Assembly: GCA_003541985.1 (NCBI GenBank)
Contig: DPLM01000115.1
Span: forward strand, 1 to 5,209
Reading direction: 5' to 3'
Origin: Deltaproteobacteria bacterium
GTDB taxonomy: Bacteria > SAR324 > NAC60-12
DNA length: 5,209 bases
Position numbers and translations under genes: made by a program. The notes below the pieces were generated by a model. The model had not been told where the DNA came from and searched no databases. It saw only the letters and a list, made by a program, of their open reading frames with translations. Positions 1-5,209 of the stretch are shown here, piece after piece. Numbering within the stretch: position 1 is the stretch's first letter; the number at the start of each line of letters is the position of its first letter.

Positions 1-695
1 CGCTGAATATCTTTTTCATCTTGGAGTGGTTGGTACCAGGTGTTGTGGGTTTTATCGACCCCGGCAGCCCAGGGCCCACGAGCAATACTTTTGATCGTTT
101 GAACGGCTACATCTCTCTCCTTACAAAGATTACAGGTGTCTTTGAAGTCACTTGCATAGGGTTCGTGTTGAGAGGCGAAATAGTTCCAGGGCATCAACAC
201 TGAATCAAAATTAAAGCGCCCAAGACTCCTTTTGTGCATCGTAGCAACACTCCAACTGTGTCCAGTCACCCCAATGAACTTGACGAGTCCTGCCTCACGA
301 GCTTCGATGCAAGCTTCCAAAGCTCCCCCTGCTGATAAGGCTTGCTCCCATTCATCTGGGTGAAAGAGTGCATGAAGTTGGATCAGATCAACATGATCTG
401 TACAGAGTCGATCCAGCGAACGATGTATTTCATCTTTGGCTCCTGCATAGTCACGGATACCTGTCTTGGACGCTAGGAAAAATTGCTTTCGATATCTCTT
501 CATCCAAGGACCAATCCGTAATTCTGAATCGCCATAGCTAGCAGCAGTGTCAATGTGGTTGACCTCGTATTTGAGCAACAAGTCCAAAACTTTGTCCGCG
601 GTGCTTTGGTCAACTGAGCCAAGTGCAGCTCCCCCAAACAGAACAGCGCTACTTTGATGTCCAGTCCTACCGAATTTTCTTCTTTCAATCGCCAT
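1..695 (-). CDS. Aldo/keto reductase, N-terminal part (cut by left window edge)
   Basis: NAD(P)H-dependent oxidoreductase of the aldo/keto reductase superfamily, a cytosolic (alpha/beta)8 barrel reducing aldehydes or ketones. The frame reads without a stop from ATG at 695 to the left edge, giving 231 residues, so roughly 80-100 C-terminal residues of a usual 310-330 are missing. It opens with the typical MAIERRKFGRTG strand and shows the full catalytic tetrad: D49 and Y54 in IDTAASYGDSE, K77 in LASKTG, and H108 in LIQLHAL. The family-typical FIGVTGH segment is at about residues 140-146. The start lies 18 bases after the larE stop, so it is probably co-transcribed with the lar genes; a weak G-rich stretch (700-704) precedes it. 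No signal peptide is seen. The substrate cannot be told; the cofactor-binding C-terminus lies outside the window. The family is certain, the specific role unknown. Confidence 0.93.
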   Translation of the reverse strand, partial: MAIERRKFGRTGHQSSAVLFGGAALGSVDQSTADKVLDLLLKYEVNHIDTAASYGDSELRIGPWMKRYRKQFFLASKTGIRDYAGAKDEIHRSLDRLCTDHVDLIQLHALFHPDEWEQALSAGGALEACIEAREAGLVKFIGVTGHSWSVATMHKRSLGRFNFDSVLMPWNYFASQHEPYASDFKDTCNLCKERDVAVQTIKSIARGPWAAGVDKTHNTWYQPLQDEKDIQ

Positions 696-713
696 GGTGC
701 CCCCATCATTGGA

Positions 714-1553
714 TTACTGTTGTACGGCGTCTTCTGCAAGATTCCCTCTCACAAAAGCTCGACCTGGTTGATAAGGTTTTGGATCAATCACTACAGAATT
801 GATTAGGTCGGATACCTTTAGGACTCTGGCCCTCAAATCCAGGACAAACTTGGGTTGATTCTCCACCAGGCTCGGATTTTCAACTTCCACACGCATTTTC
901 TTTTGGTGGACTCGACAGCGAACGACAGCTAGACCAGTTTGTTCCCGAATCCATTCTTCAGTTTGATCAATCAGTTGAAGCAAGTCTGCTTGTACTTCTG
1001 TTCCAGTGTAGAGCCGACTCGCGAGGCATGGCGCAGCAGGTAAATCAGCGAATGGCAGTGCTGATTTACGGGCAATTTCACGAAGTTGAGCTTTTGTGAT
1101 GGATGCTTCCACAAAGGGATGCCTCACTGCTGCCTCCTTTGCAGCCTCTAAACCGGGTCGAAAATCATCAAGATCATCGAGATTGGTACCACTTAGTAAA
1201 ACGCTTGATGAATCTAACTGTCCTAGAATATCTCTAAGTGTGCGGTAAAGATTTTTCTTGCAGTGAAAGCAACGGTTCACTGGATTTGCCAAGTATTCGG
1301 GATCATCGAATTCACCTGCATTGACCAGCTGAAGATGCCATTTCTCTTGTTGTGCCCAGCGTTTCACTCGTGTCGAAGCCGCGGCGGGTACTGCGGGTCC
1401 GACAGAATGTACAACAATGGTCGCTTGAGGTTTTTGACGATGAGCCAGAGTCGCCAATAACATACTATCAACTCCTCCGCTACAAGCCACTAGGCGAGGA
1501 CTGGTACCTTCCAAGACTTCATTAAGTCGCTGTAAATCTTGGAAAACTGTCAT
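714..1553 (-). CDS. larE: LarE, ATP-dependent sulfur transferase of NPN cofactor synthesis
   Basis: LarE adenylates the two carboxylates of pyridinium-3,5-biscarboxylic acid mononucleotide and replaces them with thiocarboxylates that later hold nickel. The protein is 279 residues, normal for the family. The PP-loop ATP-pyrophosphatase motif SGGVDS is at residues 25-30. A CFHC motif gives C95 and C98, and C176 in APCLASRLYTGTEV matches the sulfur-donor cysteine of L. plantarum LarE (also C176). L. plantarum lacks the CXXC pair as I recall it, whereas LarE proteins with all three cysteines carry a [4Fe-4S] cluster, so this one is probably of the cluster type. Other family segments seen are SGTNLDDLDDFRPG (121-134) and VRCRVHQKKMRVE. 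The frame is open upstream to 1685, but I chose ATG 1553 because homology begins there, an AAGGGA ribosome-binding site sits just upstream, and it forms an ATGA overlap with the larC stop. Confidence 0.95.
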   Translation of the reverse strand: MTVFQDLQRLNEVLEGTSPRLVACSGGVDSMLLATLAHRQKPQATIVVHSVGPAVPAAASTRVKRWAQQEKWHLQLVNAGEFDDPEYLANPVNRCFHCKKNLYRTLRDILGQLDSSSVLLSGTNLDDLDDFRPGLEAAKEAAVRHPFVEASITKAQLREIARKSALPFADLPAAPCLASRLYTGTEVQADLLQLIDQTEEWIREQTGLAVVRCRVHQKKMRVEVENPSLVENQPKFVLDLRARVLKVSDLINSVVIDPKPYQPGRAFVRGNLAEDAVQQ

Positions 1554-2728
1554 TCTGGTTCCCTTGATGCTAACAATTTTGCCCCCCACGCCTGACGAAC
1601 CTGAGCCTCGATCAACGCCTGAGGTTGGCCGGTCCGATCTGCGGCAGTGACTATGTCCCGATGCTCTGGTTTCCATTGCCAGCACTCTTTACCAAGAAAC
1701 CCTGATCTCATTGAAATATTTCCCCATTCTGTGGAGAAGTTTTCATGCCTTGAATCCAACTTGAGTCGTTTTACAGGCTGGACACGAACCCCAAAACTGC
1801 CTGATTCCTTTAAAAGAATTTCCAACAATAAATCTCGATCTTTCTCAAAGCAAAGTAACACCAATTGCTGACCAATCCGACCTTTTTTACCAAAAACTGG
1901 GGTAGCCCAACAATCCAACGCTCCAGCAGTTAGCGCCTTTTCTAAACAGGAGGCTAAAAGTTGAGGACTGAGGTCATCAACATTCGTTTCCAATCTTATG
2001 ATCTCCTCGGCTATTAGTTTTTGCTCGCTTATTTGTAATTCCAACACATTGGGATGAGGCAAATTCTTGGTGCCACAACCAACTCCTTTTCTGGGTTGCA
2101 GAAGTGGAGAAAGATCTGAAAAACATTCTACAAATCTTCGGAGAAAAACTGCGCCGGTTGGAGTAACAAGCTCTGAAGTAACAGGAATTCTTAGTAGGGG
2201 AATATCTCCTAAAAGCTTCCGAACAGCTGGAACGGGGAGATCGCATTCTCCATGAGAAAATCTAACTTTGCCCACTCCTTCAACAATGGTGCTGGAGGAT
2301 ACGCTCTCAATCTCAAAATATTCCAAGGCGATCGCAATGGAAACTATGTCAATGATGGTATCTATTGCGCCGACTTCGTGAAAGTGAACCTCTTCTATGG
2401 GTACTTGATGGACTGATGATTCTGCATGACCCAATGATTGAAATAAATCCTCTGCTATGGACTTGGCTTTGAGGGAAAGCTTAGAATTAGCAAGAATTTC
2501 AAGAATATCTGTGAGGTGTCGATGATGGTTTTGGTCCTCATATACGACCACAAACTGGATGGCTGAAACCCCAAGTTTTTCAACACTTTTCTGAGAAATT
2601 TTCCATCCTTCGATATTTAACTTTTCCAGGTGATCCTGTAGGAGAGTCAAGGGCAATCCCAGGTCTAAGAAGCCCCCAACGAGCATATCTCCGCTGATCC
2701 CTGAATTGGAGTGAAGATGAAGATGCAT
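1550..2728 (-). CDS. larC: LarC, nickel insertion protein (single-ORF form)
   Basis: LarC is the CTP-dependent cyclometallase that inserts Ni into the bisthiocarboxylated pyridinium mononucleotide to make the nickel-pincer nucleotide. At 392 residues it is about full family length. Family motifs in order: SGISGDM (9-15) near the N-terminus; EEVHFHEVGAIDTIID (112-127), with H115, H117 and acidic residues likely to bind metal; SELVTPTGA (185-193); ETNVDDLSPQ (247-256); GKKGRIGQ (280-287); and a C-terminal KPEHRDI segment around 353-359 resembling the family's KPEYED. The frame is continuous, unlike L. plantarum, where larC1 and larC2 are joined by programmed frameshifting. The N-terminus MHLHLHSNSGISGDM has a histidine where I recall an aspartate in relatives (FD or HLD before the SG motif). 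The start is supported by AGGA four bases upstream and a one-base overlap (TGATG) with larB. Confidence 0.95.
   Translation of the reverse strand: MHLHLHSNSGISGDMLVGGFLDLGLPLTLLQDHLEKLNIEGWKISQKSVEKLGVSAIQFVVVYEDQNHHRHLTDILEILANSKLSLKAKSIAEDLFQSLGHAESSVHQVPIEEVHFHEVGAIDTIIDIVSIAIALEYFEIESVSSSTIVEGVGKVRFSHGECDLPVPAVRKLLGDIPLLRIPVTSELVTPTGAVFLRRFVECFSDLSPLLQPRKGVGCGTKNLPHPNVLELQISEQKLIAEEIIRLETNVDDLSPQLLASCLEKALTAGALDCWATPVFGKKGRIGQQLVLLCFEKDRDLLLEILLKESGSFGVRVQPVKRLKLDSRHENFSTEWGNISMRSGFLGKECWQWKPEHRDIVTAADRTGQPQALIEAQVRQAWGAKLLASREPE
1560..1565 (-). promoter_or_regulatory. Ribosome-binding site of larE
   Basis: AAGGGA on the minus strand lies six bases before ATG 1553, inside the end of larC. 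It decides the start against the longer in-frame extension to 1685, which would overlap larC by 136 bases and has no family-like sequence. Confidence 0.65.
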
Positions 2729-3480
2729 CAGTTCCTGTTGATCAAGCTAGCTAAATATCCTGCGCGGAAGCCTGCATCAATATTTACGCAACAAAGGTTG
2801 GAAGCGCAGCTGTTGAGCATGCCTAACAAAGCCGTGACACCACCAAAAGATGTGCCATAGCCAACTGAGGTTGGAATCCCAATTACTGGGCAGGAAACCA
2901 GTCCTGCCACGACTGTTGGTAGAGCAGCTTCCATGCCTGCAGCAACAACAATAACCCTAGCCTTCATCAATCGCTCGTGTCTGGATACAATCCTCTGTAG
3001 CCCAGCAACTCCGAGGTCTTCCATCACCTCGATCCGGCTTCCAGTGAGCCTAGCTGTGTGAGCGGCTTCAAGTAAGACCGGACGATCCGTGGTTCCTGCA
3101 CTGACTAATAAGACATCACCCTTGAGATTATCCTCTTTTGTTTGGTCGAGATAAAGGCACTTGGAGACTTCACAATAGCTACATCCATCAAGGCTTTTTC
3201 TGACAGCTCTGTAATGGGCATCCTTAGCCCGGGTTCCGAGAAGTGAAGCGTTTGGTGTTTCATGATTCAGTACAGTAAAGATCTCTGCAACTTGTTCAGG
3301 AGTTTTGCCTTCACAATAGACAACTTCAGAAAAACCACTGCGGAGTTGTCGATGATGGTCCACTTCTGCAAAGCCCAAATTCTCGACCTGAAAGGTTCTT
3401 AGTTTTTCCAGGGCAGAGTCGGGAGATTGGCTTCCCTGTGAAACAGATTTAAGCAGTTGAAGTAGTTGTAAAGAATTCAT
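2728..3480 (-). CDS. larB: LarB, nicotinic acid adenine dinucleotide carboxylase/hydrolase
   Basis: LarB does the first step of NPN synthesis: it carboxylates C5 of the pyridine ring of nicotinic acid adenine dinucleotide and cleaves the phosphoanhydride, giving pyridinium-3,5-biscarboxylate mononucleotide plus AMP. The 250-residue product has the PurE-like (AIR carboxylase) domain in its C-terminal half: VLLVSAGTTDRPV (123-135), EDLGVAGLQR (154-163), VVAAGMEAALPTVVAGL (178-194), PTSVGYGTSFGG (203-214) and NSCASNLCCVNIDAGFRAGY (223-242). C225 in LNSCA matches the catalytic cysteine (C221) of L. plantarum LarB. The frame is open upstream to 3549, but ATG 3480 is preferred: it carries the family-like N-terminus MNSLQLLQLL, has AAAGAG six bases upstream, and avoids a 32-base overlap with the SDR gene. 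A middle cluster C100-X2-C103-X4-C108 is unusual. It lies 37 bases after the SDR stop and one base overlaps larC. Confidence 0.95.
   Translation of the reverse strand: MNSLQLLQLLKSVSQGSQSPDSALEKLRTFQVENLGFAEVDHHRQLRSGFSEVVYCEGKTPEQVAEIFTVLNHETPNASLLGTRAKDAHYRAVRKSLDGCSYCEVSKCLYLDQTKEDNLKGDVLLVSAGTTDRPVLLEAAHTARLTGSRIEVMEDLGVAGLQRIVSRHERLMKARVIVVAAGMEAALPTVVAGLVSCPVIGIPTSVGYGTSFGGVTALLGMLNSCASNLCCVNIDAGFRAGYLASLINRN
2733..2736 (-). promoter_or_regulatory. Ribosome-binding site of larC
   Basis: AGGA on the minus strand lies four bases before ATG 2728, within the last codons of larB. It supports re-initiation at the overlapping TGATG junction. Confidence 0.5.
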
Positions 3481-3486
3481 TCTGAA

Positions 3487-3492
3487 CTCTTT
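3487..3492 (-). promoter_or_regulatory. Ribosome-binding site of larB
   Basis: AAAGAG on the minus strand lies six bases before ATG 3480. The match to the consensus is partial, but the spacing is good and it favours this start over in-frame ATG codons at 3549 and 3543 that lie inside the SDR gene. Confidence 0.45.
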
Positions 3493-3517
3493 GAAAAAAT
3501 TACTTCTTGAAAACCTA

Positions 3518-4285
3518 TTAGACTTGGCAAGCCAAACCTCCATCCACAAAGATCACGTTCCCGTTAACATATGAAGCTGCTTTGGAAAGTAGGAAGACAG
3601 CGGCTCCACCCACTTCATTTGGAGCACCCCAGCGCTGCATTGGCGTTCGTTCAGAAACAAAAGCTGTGAATTCGGGATCATTGACGAGAGCGGTATTCAT
3701 CTCTGTGGCAAAGAAGCCGGGTGCAATACCGTTGCAGCGAATGCTTTTGGGTCCCAATTCAACGGCTAGTGCCTTCGTTAAGCCAACCACTCCAGCCTTG
3801 CTTGTGGTGTAGGCGGAGATTGTCTTACGTGCCTGGGGGCCCATGATCGAAGCAATATTGACAATAGACCCAGCCCCTTGATTCTGCATCAATCTAACGG
3901 CTTCCCGAGAAATTAACCAACTCGCCCGAAGGTTCGTATCCAACACTCGATCAAAATCTTCTAATTCAAACTCGGTGAGTGGACGGCGATGTTGAATGCC
4001 AGCATTGTTGATCAAGCCATCCAATTTACCATGGTGTTCCTGAATTTTTCCAAAAGCTGCAAGCACCTCCTCGTCATTGGCGACATCGAAAATATAGTAT
4101 TCGGCATTCTGACCCAGCTCTTGCAGATGTTGCTTACGTTCTTTTAGCAAATTCTCGTCTCGACCATGCAGTAGGACGGTGGCTCCAGCTTCCGTAACTG
4201 CTTTGGCCATGGACCAGCCAAGTCCTCGGCTGGATCCAGAGATCAAAACAATTTGGTTTTCAAGTGAAAACAATGAAGAGTTCAT
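3518..4285 (-). CDS. SDR-family oxidoreductase, gluconate 5-dehydrogenase-like
   Basis: Cytosolic NAD(P)-dependent dehydrogenase of the classical short-chain dehydrogenase/reductase family, 255 residues, full length. The Rossmann glycine motif GSSRGLG is at 17-23, HGRD at 40-43 (R42 at the end of beta-2 would favour NADP(H)), NNAG at 93-96, the structural N118 in LDTNLRASW, and the catalytic triad S146, Y159, K163 (YTTSK). The PG of APGFFATEM (188-196) and the C-terminal YVNGNVIFVDGG follow the family pattern. The overall look, including the C-terminal VDGGLACQV, resembles gluconate 5-dehydrogenases that interconvert gluconate and 5-ketogluconate, but SDR substrates cannot be read from motifs alone. 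The gene starts 44 bases after the aldehyde dehydrogenase stop and ends 37 bases before larB, so it is probably in the same transcript. No good ribosome-binding site precedes ATG 4285. Confidence 0.93.
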   Translation of the reverse strand: MNSSLFSLENQIVLISGSSRGLGWSMAKAVTEAGATVLLHGRDENLLKERKQHLQELGQNAEYYIFDVANDEEVLAAFGKIQEHHGKLDGLINNAGIQHRRPLTEFELEDFDRVLDTNLRASWLISREAVRLMQNQGAGSIVNIASIMGPQARKTISAYTTSKAGVVGLTKALAVELGPKSIRCNGIAPGFFATEMNTALVNDPEFTAFVSERTPMQRWGAPNEVGGAAVFLLSKAASYVNGNVIFVDGGLACQV

Positions 4286-4297
4286 AGGCCATTAATG

Positions 4298-4325
4298 ATT
4301 ATGAAAATTTATAATAACAAATCAA
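4298..4325 (-). promoter_or_regulatory. Possible sigma-70-type promoter before the SDR gene (weak)
   Basis: The 44-base, very AT-rich gap between the aldehyde dehydrogenase and the SDR contains TTGATT (4320-4325), a 16-base spacer and CATAAT (4298-4303) on the minus strand, four and five matches of six to the -35 and -10 consensus. Transcription would begin only about five bases before ATG 4285, giving a nearly leaderless message, which fits the lack of a ribosome-binding site there. AT-rich sequence gives such matches by chance, so this is tentative. Confidence 0.22.
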
Positions 4326-4329
4326 AAAT

Positions 4330-5209
4330 TCACAGTCTTAATTCTTCTGAGTGGAGCACTAACATTTTGCGAACTTGCATGTCATGCATTGTGAAGGGGA
4401 TACCCCCGACAGCCAAGCCAGATTGTTTCAAGCCAGCAAAAGGCATCCAGTCCACTCGAAATGCGGTGTTTTCATTGACCATTATTGCAGATGCATTGAG
4501 ACGTTTGTATGCACGCATTGCAGTGTCAATTCTGCCAGTGAAGACGGAGGCCTGAAAGGAAAAGGGAACGTCATTAGCCCTGGCGATTGCATCGTCTAAG
4601 TTGTCAACTCTGTAAACGCATATTACTGGCCCAAAAATTTCTGCTTGGCTCACTTTACAGTTACTTGGTGGATTCAGCAGTACAGTGGGTGCGTAACATG
4701 ATTCTGAAATTCGCTTTCCACCACTGAGAATTTCTGCTCCTGCCGCTACTGCATCGTTAACCCAGGCTTCTATCCTATCTGTCTCACGAGGTCGAATCAG
4801 CGGACCGACTTCAGTAGCTGCATCTGTAGGGTCTCCAACTACGAGATTTTTGGCTTTTTCGGCAATTTTTAAACCCACTTCTCGAGCAACACTCGAATCC
4901 GCAAAAACTCTTTGCACAGATACACACACTTGCCCCGCATGATAGAAACCTCCTTTTGTGAGTGATGGCACTAATCGCTCTAAATCAGCATCAGCAGCAA
5001 CTACCACAGGAGCAGCCCCACCGTGCTCTAGAGCACAGCGAGTTCCGGGAGAAACTTGAGATCTGAGTGACCAACCTACACGGGCGCTACCGATAAAAGA
5101 GAAAAAGGCTACACGGGCATCTGTGACTAATTTCGTGGCATTTTCTAAATTCTTTACAACTAGTGATTGGCACCATTGTTCGGGCAATCCTGCTTCATAA
5201 AGAATGTTG
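4330..5209 (-). CDS. Aldehyde dehydrogenase family protein, C-terminal part (cut by right window edge)
   Basis: NAD(P)-dependent oxidation of an aldehyde to the acid. The frame is open from the right edge to TGA at 4330-4332, giving 292 residues, about the last 60 percent of a usual 475-490-residue enzyme; the TTG at 5187 is an internal leucine, not a start, because family-like sequence (NILYEAGLPEQW) continues upstream of it. Counting visible residues from 5208, the NAD-binding FIGSARVGW segment is at about 38-46, the general base E61 in LEHGGAAP, and the nucleophile C95 in GQVCVS. The 34-residue spacing equals that of E268 and C302 in mammalian ALDH2. EIFGP (190-194) is the usual cofactor-ribose contact. 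The C-terminal half has WMPFAGLKQSG and GGIPFTMHDM, typical of the aldehyde dehydrogenase oligomerisation tail. The substrate is not determinable. Its position upstream of the SDR and lar genes suggests a shared catabolic route. Confidence 0.95.
   Translation of the reverse strand, partial: NILYEAGLPEQWCQSLVVKNLENATKLVTDARVAFFSFIGSARVGWSLRSQVSPGTRCALEHGGAAPVVVAADADLERLVPSLTKGGFYHAGQVCVSVQRVFADSSVAREVGLKIAEKAKNLVVGDPTDAATEVGPLIRPRETDRIEAWVNDAVAAGAEILSGGKRISESCYAPTVLLNPPSNCKVSQAEIFGPVICVYRVDNLDDAIARANDVPFSFQASVFTGRIDTAMRAYKRLNASAIMVNENTAFRVDWMPFAGLKQSGLAVGGIPFTMHDMQVRKMLVLHSEELRL

Larger units (their letters stand above)
714..3480 (-). other. larB-larC-larE nickel-pincer cofactor operon core
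   Basis: The three genes for NPN synthesis lie in reaction-compatible order with overlaps of one base (larB/larC, TGATG at 2726-2730) and four bases (larC/larE, ATGA at 1550-1553), suggesting translational coupling and balanced expression. The flanking SDR and aldo/keto reductase genes are 37 and 18 bases away with no terminator-like hairpin seen, so the transcript probably covers them too. No larA, nickel transporter or larR-type regulator is inside the window. Confidence 0.88.

Noticed and set aside
696..713. Terminator or regulatory element between larE and the aldo/keto reductase
   Set aside because: Only 18 bases are available and no hairpin with a T-run is visible; the genes are probably co-transcribed.
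500..739. 79-residue minus-strand frame starting at 739
   Set aside because: It is an out-of-frame shadow of the aldo/keto reductase. The frame from ATG 695 is open to the window edge and carries all four catalytic residues, so there is also no frameshift to invoke.
1554..1685. 44-residue N-terminal extension of larE overlapping the end of larC
   Set aside because: The extension is basic, low-complexity-like sequence with no LarE resemblance, it lies within the larC C-terminal coding region, and ATG 1553 has its own ribosome-binding site.
1647..1871. Plus-strand frames opposite larC (also 2067-2255) and similar ones at 21-203, 1263-1460, 3582-3812, 4295-4555 and 4375-4599
   Set aside because: All lie antisense to genes with clear family motifs, have atypical composition and no recognisable protein features; they are shadows.
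2711..2728. Short direct repeat (CATCTT twice, minus strand) at the larC start
   Set aside because: It simply encodes the alternating His-Leu residues of the N-terminus; two copies of six bases are not a meaningful repeat.
3481..3549. 23-residue N-terminal extension of larB into the SDR gene
   Set aside because: It is not family-like, it overlaps the SDR coding sequence, and the AAAGAG site supports ATG 3480.
5185..5187. TTG at 5187 as the start of the aldehyde dehydrogenase
   Set aside because: The frame continues to the window edge with family-like residues, and a start here would remove the N-terminal cofactor-binding part of the enzyme.

Overview
The window is a compact, single-strand gene cluster from a bacterium, with all genes on the minus strand and transcribed from right to left. 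In transcription order it holds: the C-terminal part of an aldehyde dehydrogenase (right edge), a classical short-chain dehydrogenase/reductase (SDR), larB, larC, larE, and the N-terminal part of an aldo/keto reductase (left edge). Coding density is very high. The largest gene-free gap is 44 bases, so there is no unexplained stretch, RNA gene, mobile element or CRISPR array in view.

The core (714-3480) is a complete set of the three biosynthetic genes for the nickel-pincer nucleotide (NPN) cofactor of lactate racemase and its relatives. LarB carboxylates and hydrolyses nicotinic acid adenine dinucleotide, LarE replaces the two carboxylates with thiocarboxylates, and LarC inserts nickel. larB/larC share one base (TGATG) and larC/larE overlap by four (ATGA), which suggests translational coupling. 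The enzyme that would use the cofactor, a LarA-family racemase or epimerase, is not in the window. The flanking enzymes are an aldehyde dehydrogenase, a gluconate-5-dehydrogenase-like SDR and an aldo/keto reductase. They suggest that the cofactor serves a sugar-acid or hydroxyacid catabolic route rather than simple lactate metabolism, but that is inference.

The most notable details are: LarE has three cysteines (C95, C98, C176) in the arrangement of the [4Fe-4S]-dependent sulfur transferases instead of the single sacrificial cysteine of the Lactobacillus plantarum enzyme; LarC is one uninterrupted reading frame; and LarB has an unexpected CX2CX4C cluster in its middle.

The organism cannot be named from this window. 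Mixed codon use, GC content somewhat below one half by eye, and short intergenic gaps fit a free-living, probably Gram-negative, possibly marine uncultivated bacterium, but that is only an impression.
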